Positions 43,369 through 58,131 of a DNA stretch of 64,000 nt are shown here, piece after piece. Numbering within the stretch: the first letter of the stretch is position 1; each line of letters starts with the position of its first letter. The notes under the pieces were generated by a model. It was not told where the DNA came from. It made no database searches and saw nothing but the letters and a program-made list of their open reading frames with translations. The DNA is from Chrysomallon squamiferum (taxonomy: Eukaryota; Mollusca; Gastropoda; Neomphalida; Peltospiridae). The stretch is taken from the NCBI GenBank assembly GCA_012295275.1, contig CM022670.1, positions 30,936,438-31,000,437 of the forward strand, read 5' to 3'. A program made the position numbers and the translations under genes.

Positions 43369-46300
43369 AATAGCTGTAGACATTTATTATTATCATTTTG
43401 TCACTTCATTTTCCAGAATGTTAAGTTACAGAACAAAAACAATTGTAGTAATGCTTGTTATTTTAAGATCTGGCTGTCAGTGTTGTTAGAGAAAGATAAA
43501 ATTCTATAGAAAGCTATGGGATGAATTTACAAAGCATGTTTTGGTGTTTGATGCAAGTATTTAAAATGCTCGAACTTTTGTTTAAGTAAAAGAAGCTTCA
43601 TAAATTCAACTCATTGTTTTCTGTTTCTGTGGAAGATTAAAGTCATGTGTATTTAAAGATTTTTGTTAGCCTATTTTTTTTATGATTTAATATTTGTGTT
43701 GGTATTAATTTAATAATTGTTATGAGTATATAAGTAATAGAAAGGTTTCAGTTGATGAATATTCTCATCTATTATTTGTATAATAATTATCTGAAAAGTA
43801 GAAAATGTCTAATGTTACCAAATACATGAATTTTTAAGTGTACATTTAATCTCTAGATTTTTGTGAATGGAGTTTAAAGTCAAAAAAAAAAAAATATATA
43901 TATATATTTTATTTAAATTAAGTAACCAGCTTTTTTTTCTTTTTTTTTTGTCACTGCCAGTTATAATGTTGCCCAGAAAATGCAGGATGGACTAAACAGA
44001 AATGATACACAGAAAAATCATACCCCAAAAATCAACAGCAATATTTGAAAAAAACAATATGAAAAAGATTGCAGTTTGTCAGGAGATTTATATTTGTATT
44101 ATTTTAAAAGAGTAGTTGATAATTTTTAAGGAGTTACGTTCATTCATATAACATAATCCAAAGAAACTTATTAGCAAACCTGATCAAATATATAATCTAT
44201 GTTACTTGATTTGTGATTAAATATTTTTGTAAAATCTTTTTTTTTGGTGATCTTTTATAATTTTGTGGGTATTGTAGTGCTGTTAATCAGTACATTTTTG
44301 TTTGATCATAAATCAGTGCTCAGATACCATTCCTGTATTTTCTTTTAAGAATTATAATTTGTTATGTTTGTCATTTCTCTAAATTATAATTATTAACAGA
44401 TTTAATTAGTTGTTGGTTTAAAAATAATTACTTTGATAGAATATACAAGAAGGCAAATTGCTCTAGTAAATGAAGTCAACCCTTTTTTATTTTAATTTAT
44501 ACTTTTTTTATAATGTACATACAGCTGTAATTTATAGCACTATTATAAATTTAGAATTGCTCTGCTTCAGTTTCATTGTCACCATTCTCCACAGAATGTT
44601 TTTTTATTGTATGTATTGTCAACTAATTATGAAAACTGAAAGAAATGTTCATCTACACTGTCAGAATTTGCTTTAAAAAATAAAATAAAATAAAGGTTTT
44701 GGATAATTTCAATATTTGCTATTCTTTACATTCAGCTGCATAATCCAACTGAGCAAAACAACATCTTTTTAAAATGTAATAATGAAAATTTCTAAGTGGT
44801 AATATAATTCCAAATAATAAGAATAAATAAAGAAACCAAAAATAAATTAATTTACTTGCCAACTGAGATTATGAAGTAGATATTTGAAGTTTAGTTCTCT
44901 AAGTATTAAAGTTTTACTTTGCATGTTAGAAATTTAAAATCTCATGTTAGGTATTTGATTAATTTACAAAGAAGTATACAGTCTTTGTTAGCATGACCTT
45001 ACAGTATTCTTTGCTATTAAAAACAGCCCTATTACATCTTAATTATTTTGTAAAAATTAATAGATATAGTTGCATGTTTTTCATTAGTATTTTTTTGTAT
45101 TTATTATTGTTTTGTTACACCGAGTGAGTGATAGTGCCATGATCAAGACTGCGTTAACAACACTAGTCACTGATCAGAATATGTGCATACACCAACCTGT
45201 GTATTTTACATTCACAGTTTTTGGAAAAAAGTACCAACTTTATACATTTCATAGTGTTTATAACCTGTATTTGAAAATCCTTGTTTGTTTCACTTTTCTC
45301 TGTTTCCATGGTTTTCTTTCAAGTATTTAAAAATAAATAGATACGTAAAATGAAATTTAATATGTATGCTTAGAAAGTTTATTGTGATAAGTATTTTGCA
45401 TTATATTTCACTTTTTTAATAAGATGATTGGCTTTTTTGTTGAGGGTTTACAATTTATTATTTGATAATTGTATTGGCTGGTTATATCGAATATTAATAT
45501 TTTGAGTTTTAGTTATTTTATAAGGTAACGTGAAGTACATAAAAGAAATTTCTATAAGAAAGATAAGAAAAACCAAATTATTGTCATCTTGAAGAAAAAA
45601 TATAATATTTAAATAGATTTGATAAATTATACTTCATTCTGTTTAACATTTAGAATTTAGAAAATTGATTATATGCTAATAATAATGTGTTTGAAAAAAG
45701 TAAATGTGATGCAAAAAAACAAATGTTATATTTCTGTTCTCCAAAGATACGTTCATCATGAAGATTTTGAACACACTTTATTATAGCTTTATTACTGCAT
45801 GTTCAGATAGTCTGATGGCAATTAGTAATTGTATGTAACAGGGTAAAAATAAGATCACCTAACCAATTTCATGTGAATTGAAACTTATAAATGTTCATGT
45901 TGTTGTAAACTGGATTTTTCATTGAAAATTTTGAAAACAACTTTTACAAAATTTAATTTGGGAAAAAAAAAAGAAAAAAAGGTTGTAAACTGACATTAAT
46001 TCAACATTTTACATTTTCACAATTACAAATATTGGGACCAATTAAAAACATAGTGATACTTAATGTTGATTGTCTACTTTTTTAATTATATATTCAGTTG
46101 CATTTTTAGAGCAGTGAATAAGCAAAATAAAAATTGTCATGCCACAGTGAATTCTTAGACGATTTATTATTGATTTGGTGCTAAGTACTCAGTGGCTCAT
46201 AATTATATTGGAATGAACATATTATTTACAAGAAAAACGCTCAGATTCATCTTGTGCCAACACCTGAACGTTTTCATGCTTATAGATATATATTTATAGA

Positions 46301-46422
46301 GTAGATTGTGTGCAGCTATCTAGTTCCTTAAAAGATAAATGTGAATCTCCCATCCCATTGTTCTCTGAACTGTAGAACAAAGTCTCAGAGGAGATTTTGT
46401 TTATTGCTTTAGTGCTTGGACA

Positions 46423-46454
<32 letters not shown>

Positions 46455-46982
46455 CTCATTGCTTGCAAAACAAATGTAATCATGTATGTGTTGTGGCAGA
46501 ATGTGCAATCCATCTTCATTAACATGCAAATTTTATTTGTACAGTTTGCACCATTTGCAAGATGCATTCTTATTCTTTCTTATGTAATAAATTTCTACCT
46601 GCTCTTCATGAACTGTTGTTATACTTTTAGATAGTGTGCATTTGCGAGAAAGAGGAAAAAAAAAGAAGATAAAAGGACCTCAAACTAAATGCTTCATTCA
46701 ATTTACTGCTTACTGCAAGTAGACTAAACCATAATTTTCAAATCCCTTACGTGAAAGCAAATAAGGGCTAGCTGGGAAAAAATGATAATTTTATTATTGA
46801 GGGATTTCTGAAATACAAGATTTTCCCACTAAAAATAAATGCTTTTCAAAGTTAGTGATCGTTTATTTTATTACTTTTTTTTTTTTTAAGCAGTTTATAT
46901 TTTTGGAACTCGATAATAAAAAACAGCAATTTGTGTATAATTTTAATGCAAAGTCATTTCATGAAACTTGTAAGTTTTATTT
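43369..46982. other. Convergent 3' region, Src/UTP3, no further gene seen
   Basis: The Src stop (43368) and UTP3 stop (46983) face each other across 3.6 kb of AT-rich sequence, probably including a long Src 3' UTR. Possible polyadenylation signals include AAATAAAATAAAATAAAG near 44677. TA microsatellites occur at about 43893-43908 and 46431-46454. Short frames here look random. Confidence 0.55.
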
Positions 46983-48410
46983 TCACTTCAGTTTAATGCT
47001 GCGCTTAATACCAGCACGAATACCAGACAGCTCTCCACCGTATGGTTTGATTTCGGTTCTTACTTCTCGAATCTGAAAATATATATAAAAACACATTTCT
47101 TATGATAAAACTTAATGAAGATTAAAACTAAGCTATCAAAGTCATAAATAAACTACAATACTTACTTTAAAAACCCCAACATATAGCAGTATTTCAGTAT
47201 ATTATCAAAGGCTTGAATACAGTTTCCCTCTTCATTTTATAAGGCATGCAGCCTTTAATTTGATACTGAGAAAATCATGTCCAAGCAAAGATTTTTTTAT
47301 TAATGTATATTTATCAAACCGAAAACTAAATAATAAAGAGAAAGAAGATTTTAAATTATCATACATGTCTATTAGTAAGAACATTTAAACACAAATGTCA
47401 CTGTTGTGAAAAAACAATGTTAACAGATTACCTGTCCTTTTCTTCTTATTTTGGCTTTCCTGTACTTCATTCTGTGTTTGACTCGAGGATTTCTCAGTTC
47501 TTTCTTTTTGTGTGGTGTTAACCCCTTGTTCTTTGCCATCTGAATAATAATAATAAAAAAAATATTTAGCAAAAAAAATATTAGCTATTTTTATAAGTTT
47601 TAAACAATAATAGTAATATGGAGAAATATTTTACTGAACTTGAAATTAATATAAATATTGTTGATAATACACTGATGTTAATTAGTTGATATATAAACAA
47701 TATTTTTAAGCATTTAAATATAGAGGTATGAGCTGGTTCCACTGGCTGAAATAATATGCAAAGTATATATTAGGTATTGGCAGGCAAATGTTTTCTGAAT
47801 TTAATTTCATGTAATATGCAAGAAAATTAGGACAAAATAAAAGTTGTAGCAAAAAGAAACAAAACACACCAAAAATTATGACAAACTCTTTGGCAAACTC
47901 TAATTTGAAAAATAATTGATACAAAAGACTTAAAATCAACAAGAGTGCCAGGACTGACTTGTTAAATGAGCTTACTTTTTTCACCCAGACGTTTATGTTT
48001 GCATGTGTGTTCACAAAAACATGCTAAATGTGCCAAAATCTTCAAGATAACACATGGCAGAATGCCCCTAAAATGACTAAAAGTGCAAACACAGACTGTG
48101 GTTTTAGTTTTGGTCTCATCTGAAAAATTCAGTGTTGTAAACAATTTGTTAAGAATCTTTCAAATGACATACTTGAGTCTAACATGCCAATCCCATAATT
48201 TGTTTTACCTTTTCAACCTTAAATAAAAATGTGAGCCAGTGCACCCTTACGTCAACAGCAACCATATAATATTTGGCACCTTAAGCCCCAAAACTTTGAG
48301 AAAACAAATTGGAGTAGTTTCATCAAAAATTTATCAGAATTTAACATTTATTTATTGTTGTTTATACTTTAAAGAGCAGCTGATCTGCCATTGCTGCAGT
48401 CACTGAAAGA

Positions 48411-48446
<36 letters not shown>

Positions 48447-51400
48447 ATTATTATTATTTTTGTAGATTAACATATTTTTGAACTTCAGATGCATTTCATT
48501 TTAGAGTCATATTGCATTTTAAGATAAATGACACAGGGGTAACCATTTAAAAAAATCAACAAAAAAAACCCCAACTGATATGGGTCAAAAACCTTTATAT
48601 AGAATAGCACAACTTTATTTACATAAGCAGCTTGATTTTTTACTTTATTAAATAATTAGTAATAAGTTAAAATACAGTGATCTGTATATATCTATATATA
48701 TATATAAATGTTTCTTAAAAGGACTACCCCTACAACCATTTGATGTTTAACTATAACTCTCTGCAATACATAAATTTAGCTAATCTTTGGAGTCTACTAC
48801 AGAAAGGTGTTGCAGCTATTAATTAGGGGCAATAAAATGTATATAATCATGAGACTAAAGGCAATTAAAGGTACAGGTTTGAAGCAGACATAAAATAATT
48901 TTCTTCGCTCTGTACTTGTTGTGATTTGAGTGCAAACAAACATTACCTATCATCTGACCATTGCTGAAATTTTCTCTGATGGAGCTAATCAACAAGCAAA
49001 AATAATCTAAGTTTTAAACTGATCAATTTATGATTTTATGATATTAAAGAAGTTGATACGTTTTGTATTCAGCATTCAATCAATACTTCTGGTATTTGAA
49101 TTCACAGAATACATTGTACTGTTATGTGTAGTATAGTCTGTTATGTTTACAATTCTTAATTTCTGTTTAATGCAAGAATTTTGAAAGCAAAACAATCATC
49201 TGTCTTAGAATGGTAGATATAGTAATCAGCAAAACACTATGTTTTGTTTATTTCAAAACGTATTCATATTATATACAGTAAAAGTCCGAACATATAATAA
49301 AACATGCATCCTACAAGTTATTAAAAACATAAACAACATAGAAATATATTAATTTTAAATACAGCCAGTTCTTTTTAGTTGCACTAAAATCTACAGCGAT
49401 TATGCCCGGTAGGAAACAGAATTTATGGCAATTTTTCTATGCACATGCTATTCATATAATGTATCAGCTAAAACTAGGAATACTGAAGAAAAACATACAG
49501 CCAACAAGTTATTAAAAATGTAAACAACATATAAATGTAATCATTTTAAACAAGCTCCACTATTTCTAGTTGTTCACAGAAATATATGGGTTTTGGGCTG
49601 TGTAGAAAACGTAATTTATGGCGATTTTGCTAAGCATATGCTACTTTCAAATCCAGAGCTGTTCTATGCCAGTATTACATGCTGTTTGAAAGGTAATTGA
49701 ATGCGCTTTCATTTGATTATGAGTTTGTAGGTTTTATTTCTGGCCAGTTTTTTAAAAATAACACTGAAGCAACTTTTGTGTAGTTAAGCAAGGCGTTTGT
49801 AGAGCAAAACTATTTTAGGACATTTTACTCCACACTGTCAATGACTGTCCATGTTTGACACTCCCATACAAAGTACTGATTTAACACACAACAAAACAAT
49901 CATCACCACTTAAAAGCTTACATGATGATCCTTCTTTCCATATATTTGCTAGGTTTTACAGAAGGGAGTGAAGGAAAATGGACAAAATCTAAACTTTTAA
50001 CATCCTTGACCAGTTTTATCGGCTAGACTGCAGGTACCTACACATACTGTAAAAACCTAACAATTCTCTAAAATCAATAAAGAAAAATATATATGTGTTA
50101 CTTTTAAAATTATTTTCTAGATCTGAATTTAACCTTGTTTCGCATAATAGGTTTTCCCTTTTGACCAAAGATACAACTGTAAAATAGTTATACCTGGTAT
50201 GTGATAGCTCTCTTTCCATCAGCTTCAAGTTCTTCCTCTTCCACATTCTCTTTTACTTCTTCTTCATTTTCTTCCTCACTAAGAATAATAAAAAAATTAA
50301 AAAAAAAAATTAAAAGTAATATAACAAAAGAATAAATAATTTTAGAATCAGCAAAGAAAATGATGAAAAATATTTAAAAAAAAAAAAAAAATCTTAATTC
50401 TGTTAATAGTATAACTTGTGACCATAACAGGATGGACATGTTTCTCTCTTTAAAGAATAAAGAGATTTTCTAAATATTTGATAGTTAACTTATATCATAA
50501 TCATAGGTAGGCATGTTTTATTTTGTCTGCGAGTACATTTTCTCTTCAGTATATTATGTTTTAAATCTATTACAATCAGCTAATGCTGCCACTGTTAAAA
50601 AGTTATGCACAGGTCTTGCTACATATGGGAAGAGATGTAAGCTCACCATCCCTTATGGTTTACGAGTTTGCCTGCCATTTTTATACAATGGCAGCAATGT
50701 CTGCCACCTGTTTATTTAGACTGACTGTCATGCTATTGTTTTGCACTTTTATGTCTTGTCCCTAAACAAAATAGATGTAATCTGAAATGGTGACTGTCAT
50801 ATTTACAAATTACCCCCGTTTTTAAGAAGAAAAACTGCTGCAAAAGAATAATTAGATTACTCAGTCTCATTATCTTCATCTTCTTTCATCATTTTGTAGT
50901 ATTTGACAGCCTTTTTCTCATTTCTTTTTTCATATCTATCACTCTTCTGTTTCTTCTGCAAAAAAGAATGCTTTCATAAGCATTTCTAACAATTAATACA
51001 GATAAATAACAAAAGCTTTATACCAAATCCTGCAACAAAAGTTATGTAACTCCAAAAATATGATTATAGTAAAATGAATACATTAACAAACAAAATGTAA
51101 AAGGTTTAACAAATATTAAAATACAAATAAAAGTTTTGTCAGAATAAAAATAAGAAATGCTTATTTTTGTTAAATATAACTTAAAAAATATAAATATAAA
51201 GAAATTAAAATAAAAAACAATATATAGAGAAATAACTTATTTTGCTAATATTTATTTTAACAGTCTTTGGTTTATCAGCATTATGTATATCTCTGTTGTA
51301 ACTAATGTAAATGTTTTGTACTTGTTTCAGATCAATTATATATTGTTTTTATATCCACAAAACTATACCTTAGGTATGTTATTATTTTCAAGTATCTCAT

Positions 51401-54400
51401 CTGATACCTTTCCTGATCTCTTTTTCAGTAACTTTTTAGTTTTTTCAAGCTTCTTGCTGCAATAAATAAATAATTTATTATAAGATATAATTAAAATAAA
51501 TCCATTATTGTTCATTTTAGGAATTCAGATTTATGCTTATGAATGGAAATAAAAGACATTAATGTTACTAGTGTGTAATGATTTGCTAGAAATTCAGAAG
51601 AATATAGATCTTTGAAAATGTTTGTGCAGTAGATCAGGACTCACAAATTTTTACCATTTTTTAAAAAGGAAAGAAAAACAACAAAAAAGAAAAAATTGTA
51701 ATTGAACCTAACTTAACCTTTTATTTATTTTTGTTTCTTTGTCTGCCTGAGTGTAATCTATTTCTTCTCCTTGTTTTAATCTCTCTACAATGTCGACTAT
51801 CTGAGGTTTTAACTTCTTATCAGTTGATTCAAGTTGCTTCATCAACTAAAATCACAGATAAATAAAACAAATATTATACAACAACTTCATATTTAATCTT
51901 TTTAAAACTGTTTAATTTATTTTAAATGTAAAACTACTTATGATCAAATGTATATGAAATAACAGCAAATGTCCACAGACATACAACTTCAACAAAGTCT
52001 TAACAAACTCTAAACAAGTAAATAAAAATATAGAACAAAACAAATATTAGTCAATGGATCAAATTAAAAAGAGTAATATTTGAGTAATATGAAGTTATCT
52101 TACATGTCTATACTGAACAAGTCGTTTGATTACAGGGTGACTGTGAGCTTGTGCATGTTTTGCTTTCAGCATCAGATAGAAACTCACATTTACACAGTAG
52201 CTGAAAAATATCAAGTTGAAATTTGTTGTCTTATCATGTTATATGGAAGGAAGGGTGTTTATTTTTTGAAAGTGTTATTGTTTTTTGAGTTGTTATTGTT
52301 TTTATTTAATAATGTTTGCTATATGTTGATTGTATGTTCATCAAGCTATACTAAAAATAAAAATTAATTTTTATTATCCATTTTCAAGTATAAAAGAAAT
52401 CTCAAGACAACAATTAAATTGTAAACATGTATTATATTTATAAACTATAAAAGAACAATATTTTAATACTTTATAACATATATATAAAAAAACCCAGATC
52501 TAATTCAAAATATGAAAAAAAAGACATACTTGGGCAACAATATATTTTTAAAAGGTAAACATTACTCTTATGCAAATGTAAAAGAAATTTTATTAAGATT
52601 ATGGTGCAGAGTGTTTTGATATAAAAAAAAGAATCCATACAAAACTCTGAAACTTACTTGAGATATAACTGATATTTCACTTGAATATACTTGGCTTCTT
52701 TCTCTTGAATCTTTCCATCATTTACCAGATTCATTAATGGTTGTAAGCTATCTCTTAATTCTGTCATCTGTTTTAAATACAAATGGATTTATTTTACTGC
52801 CAGTACATATGCAAAAGAACTGAATCAAAAAAATATCCAGTGAAATGCTCTTAAACACAATTATGATACATGTTAACTGTGATTTTTAAAAACCTTTTGT
52901 GATATTTCACTGATAGATACAATTAGAATAAGAATTCTGATGAAAATAGCATTAATAATACACAAAAGGATGTCCATATAGATTACAGAAATTGTTTCTG
53001 TAATTTCTAAACTTAGAACTTTATTTGACCTTATCTGTAAATTCCTGTATCAAGGTCAGTAACTCTGGTGATTCTTTCTTCAGAAGCTGAACATAGAAGC
53101 AAAAATGAAACAATTACATGTTAAATACAAAGAGAAAGTATTTTAATGTTGTAACTGTTTTCACTGATTAAACTCCAAAAGTGACTGTTCTTAATTCTTC
53201 TTTATCTGCATTTTGCTTATAACAAAGAGCTGAATTTAGTTCATGGTTCAAATAGAAACAAATTTTTATACCAGTAAATTAACTTCCTTGAATTTGCTAA
53301 ATCATTCCATCAAACAACTGAAGTAAATCTTGTTTTTAATAGGCTCTTCACACAGAAACATGAATGTTGACAATTTGTCTATTAATGAAATTTAAGAATT
53401 AATTTATGATTTCTTTTTTCCAAATGTGTCAACTAATAGAAAAACATGTAGTCATAAGCATAATATTTTACTAATGAAATAAAAACTGACATTGTTAATA
53501 ATATCATATTACAAAACATACCTCCAGTTTCTCTCTCTTAGATAATTTAGAAAGATCTTTCACTATTTTTTCTTGATCTTCAGATTTGTTGTCTGTTCTG
53601 GGGGGAGCCTATTTTGACAAATAAAATAAAATTAAAATAAATAAAAGAAGAACAAGCTAGTATACAAATTGAAACATTAAGAAAACAATAAATTTGAACC
53701 ATAGAGTATTTAAAATAGCTTATCTCATTATTTATTTTATAGATTTCAGAAAAATGAAGGAATTATATTAAGTAGATTTGTTTTACCTTCTTTTAAAATT
53801 AATTTTATAAACTTTTGGAAAAGCAGTTTGAAGCTTTACCAAAGTATGTGCTGTATATAAAATGTATAATCCTGTCAACATACAACCATTCAAAATTTTA
53901 AAGCCATTTTCAATGAATATATCTAATTTTATTAATATAATATAAATAATAAGTAATCATTTACAATACCTTGAAGACATCCAGAGCAAAGTCTTGGTCA
54001 TCAAGTTCATCAGCCATTCTCTTTTGAATAGCCAATGCTTCTTTTTCTTCCAGTGCTGCCACACCTTCTTCATCCTCGGAACCTTCCAAATCTGAATTTA
54101 AAAGATCATAAAATAAAATGTACAATCAAAGAAACCATCAACAAATAGCTATAATCAGTTAAATTATCCTCTATATCTATGATTTTATCCTGTTTATTTA
54201 TTCCCCAGTTAGGTAGAATTCCAGTTTCTTAAAATTAAACTGAAATGATTGAGTTTTTTGTTGTTGTTTTGGAGGAAAGGATTCAGTTTAGTTTTGTTTT
54301 GAGAAATTTGACTGTATGTTTTCCCTGAGTCCTCAGTATTTGGAAAAGAAATGGAAAATAAATAATACAAAAAAAATTAAAATTAAAATTAAAAAGTAAC

Positions 54401-56327
54401 AATAACTATGAGGATAATAACAAAAAGTAAATAAGGCAGAAAAATTAAATGCTAATAAAAACCAGTAACTCATAAATGTTTATAACATAGTATAACTGAA
54501 ATCACTGTTTTCACAAATGATAAAACTTTTAAACATTTACCTATTCTGTTGTCTACAACATCAGTTCCATAAAAACCAGCTCTTCTGCTTCCCCAGGCTT
54601 TACTGTCAGGAAGACCTAAACATTAAAATAAGTTATTACTGGGAACATCACATAAAGAACATCAGTTAAAAGAAAACTGAGGATTAACTTATTGAAATAC
54701 AAAGATTTTCAGAATGAGATGTTTTACAAAATAATAATATATTAGGATGCAAATTATAGTTTTCAACTAACTTTTATTGTTCTAATGTAACAGAACTTAT
54801 GAATAAACTTACACATTACACATCTACTAACATGTTTTCTAGCCAGGCTAAACAGTTTAAATTTATTTTAAGTTTTGTATTCCAAAATCTTGGGAACATG
54901 TTGAAAACTACAATTATGTTGTGTGATAAAAATAAATAATGTCATTTTATGGTGATTCTGGAATTTGAATGACAAAGGATTAAAACTGTCAATGTCATGA
55001 GATACTCATGTTTGTATTTACCTTCATCACTGTCTTCCAAATCACTGCCCATCTTCTTGCAAATGTGGGCCTGCTTGATCCGCTGCATCTGATTATGATA
55101 ACCTGCAATTTCATCATCACTTAAGTCATCTTCATCATCATCAGAAAGAATGGGCAGTACTTCTTCCTGAAACAAATTAGAACAACAAAATATAATTAAT
55201 TTGAAATTATTATAGGTTGATGGTTCTTAAATAATATTTAATAATAAAAAATAGTGTGTTTAACTCAAAAAGCTCAATGGATTATCTTTTATACTTACTA
55301 ACTATTTATTTATTTATTTATCTATTTATTTATTTATTTTATCTTCAAATGTGATCATCTGTAATGTGTCCATGCAAAATGATACAGCATCAGACCACAG
55401 TAAAAAGTTCAGTTTGGATGCTATTCATTTGACTGAATTTTTACATTTATCCTAGATAATTAGTATAAACATTTAAGCCATACCTCACTAGCCGATTCTT
55501 CAGCTTCATCTTTCCTGAAACCCTTGTTCAATAAAATCTGTAATAACAAGTATACATTTTACAGCATTTCCAAGTAAAAATTGGGAGCAGATTTTTAAAA
55601 TACTTAATGTGATCAAATATCACATACATTACACAAACAGAAGAAATAAGGAAAATATTTTTAAAATTGTATCATTATCTCTTATCGATAAGCAGCTTAT
55701 GAATAAACTGTTGGGTTTATATGCAAAGAAAGCAATAAAATGGGCAAACAAAAAAATTAATTAAGCTAAATACGTTTACATAATTATGCATGATGTTTAA
55801 GAAGAAAAAAAAGCTTTTGCAACTTTCTGATTCTGGATAACTGTCAGCAATATAATACTGATCATAACATCATTAATGTTTTTTTTGAAAAACCAAGATG
55901 ATTATGAATGTTATTTCTTAAAAACTTTCATGATTCATTACCTTCTCTTTTTGCAGGTGCAATTCATCAATATCATCATGGTAGAAATCATATGAATCTG
56001 GATTAGGAACATTTTCATTGTCATCGTTGTCTAACTTGTAATCATGAATTATCTCTGATGTTCCGTTTGATCTTCTACATCTAAAAATTAAAAATTAAAC
56101 TGTTTAATAATCATATATATATACACACACACATACACACACGTTAGAAGAAAGAAAGCCTGTAAACTAGTCCTAGGTAGCTGTAGTAATAGAGATTTTA
56201 TTTACAATGTAGGCAACATATAATAAAATACTGAATCTCTCAGCTGTTTTTTTTTAAATTATTATTTCTTACAGCTTAACAAAGATATTAAATTTTATAT
56301 ATAAAAAAATATATATACGTGTGTGTA

Positions 56328-56383
<56 letters not shown>

Positions 56384-56760
56384 GACTTATATTTAATGTT
56401 TTTGTTATGTAGGTCATGTAACTTCACTTCTAAGTTATAATGATTACTATTACACATTGATGTACATATTTCTTGTGCTTGGCTTAAGACAATGGTATTT
56501 AATCATACTGTCAGCAATAGTCTTTGAAACATTTAAAAAAAAAAAAAAAAAAAATTATTATGGTCAGGGTTTGAAATATTGACTCTTGTTAGTTGTTGAC
56601 ATCTAAACCTTTTTTTGCTAAGAACAGACACGGAAATAAAACTATACGGAAACTGGGTATACGGCAACAAACTCCAGTATTATTTGCTATCGAATTAATT
56701 ACGCTTTTTAAAATCACTAAACCTTTATTGTTACTTCATATGCACTTACCTTTTCGGCAT
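46983..56760 (-). CDS. UTP3: UTP3/SAS10, SSU processome component (16 coding exons)
   Basis: SAS10/Utp3 belongs to the nucleolar small-subunit processome that handles early 18S rRNA processing. Exons in coding order: 56760-56750, 56080-55942, 55537-55484, 55166-55022, 54615-54541, 54091-53970, 53608-53522, 53086-53030, 52767-52658, 52200-52104, 51845-51718, 51456-51369, 50955-50861, 50278-50194, 47539-47432, 47072-46983. They join in phase to 496 aa (human about 479). The N-terminal third is acidic (DDDEDDLSDDE). The Sas10/Utp3/C1D domain (about 183-300) includes NYCVNVSFYLMLKAK and HPVIKRLVQYR. A basic-acidic linker leads to the diagnostic C-terminal Sas10 domain (about 424-496): RAITYQMAKNKGLTP, RNPRVKHR, GGELSGIRAGIKRSIKLK. 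The first exon supplies only MPKR. Together with DNAJC21, this makes two ribosome-assembly genes in the window. Confidence 0.96.
47540..50193. other. Large UTP3 intron, with ATT microsatellite
   Basis: This is the longest UTP3 intron (about 2.65 kb), between the acidic linker exon and the C-terminal domain exons. It holds an ATT microsatellite (about 48414-48457) and a diverged tandem duplication (49299-49649). I searched for C/D-box snoRNA signatures on the host strand and found no convincing pair of boxes. Confidence 0.55.
49299..49649. repeat. Diverged tandem duplication, about 190-bp period
   Basis: Segments at about 49299-49455 and 49490-49649 share an ordered series of words: ACAAGTTATTAAAAA, AAACAACATA, TTTCTAGTTG/TTTTTAGTTG, AATTTATGGC, and ATGCTATT/ATGCTACT. 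The divergence is substantial, so the duplication is old. There is no coding frame. Confidence 0.7.
56337..56382. repeat. (TA)n microsatellite
   Basis: A long TA tract preceded by a TG tract, in UTP3 intron 1. Confidence 0.9.
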
Positions 56761-58131
56761 TTTGAATAAAGATAAATGTAATTAGTCAGTTAAGCATTAT
56801 CAAAACATACACATGCTTATTTTATACCAATGACCTCAATTATAATACGCATTTACATGGGGAAAAAAACAAACAGATTTATTTATACCAGTTGACTATG
56901 GGACATAATTCTGTTCTGGTTATAAAAATTCCTGAAAAGCTATCGGCAGTCACTAAATATTTAAATAACAAAATAAAACGACATACATGTAATAATTATT
57001 ATTATACACTCTCAGAACGAGTTGTTGTTGCTATCATTTTGCCACTTGCATTATAAATTAATCACAATTAATAAAATAAAGCCATTTATTTATTTATTTA
57101 TTTTGTGTTTATTTGCTGATTTACTCACTTATTCATTTTATTTCATATTATTTAATTCTTTATTTATTAATTGTTTTTTGTTTTTTAAATTTTGTTGATT
57201 TTTCTTGTTGTTTGCTGTTATTGTTCAAAAATTATTTCACCTAATGAATGGATCTTTCAAAATATAATTCACTTACATTTAAATATATGTATGTATGTAT
57301 GTATGTATGTATTTAAATATTTATTCCTTTCATAATTGTTGTTGTTGCTGCTGTCATCATTGTTTTTGTTTCTGCTGCTGCTGCTATTGCTGTTGTGTAA
57401 TGTTACAAGCAATTAAACGTATATTCACACACAACCACACACACACACTGTTACCTTTTTGAAGGGTGTTTAGTTTTACGGAGAATATAATGAATGAAAG
57501 ACTAAGTGCGTTGTAAGCAGATTTGAATTAATGAATTATATAATCACGAACTTGAAACACAAAAGAAGAAATCAAACTGTGTTTATGTAAATATAAAAAC
57601 GTGGCAGGTCTTCATTAAGCTCAAGGCGGGGTGTTTGCCCACTTTAATAAAGACGTGACGGTAAAAACATAACGGTTCTTTATGTTCTAACATATTGTAT
57701 AGACCAAAGTCGATTATAGTGATATAAATAATGGAAATTTGACACGGATGGTATAATATATACATCACAATGTAATCAAATCACTCACAAATCTCTATCG
57801 TTGCTGGGCTCTAATACTCTTAAGTAGACACATACGACGGAAATTTTGTTCTATGTTTACTTTTCACTGTGAGCTAAAATTACGCTAAATATGGTAAACA
57901 GAAAAAATAAAAGGGCTATTGGTTATTAGGTATCTTACTCGACATTTTTTTTTTTTTTTTTTTTTTTTGTCTTGAGCCAACCGTAAAATATATTTTATAA
58001 GGCAATCTTCCTAGCCATATGCATATATCTGTAAGTAAAAGTTTCGTTTTAAGTACTGTAAATTAAAAGCAATGTTTTTTTTTATCTTAACAATGTCTTA
58101 TATTGAAAGAAATTTCGTGATCACACACAGT
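56761..58131. other. Divergent UTP3/profilin promoter region
   Basis: About 1.4 kb lies between the UTP3 start codon and the first candidate profilin ATG. It holds a TATG microsatellite (about 57283-57313), CTG-rich and ATTT-rich tracts and a long poly-T (about 57947-57968). No coding exon is seen. Confidence 0.5.

Noticed and set aside
48300-50100. Possible C/D-box snoRNAs in UTP3 or DNAJC21 introns (TGATGA-like words on the minus strand near 48323, 49909 and 18652)
   Set aside because: No D box lay at a proper distance with flanking terminal stems; the words are common in AT-rich DNA.
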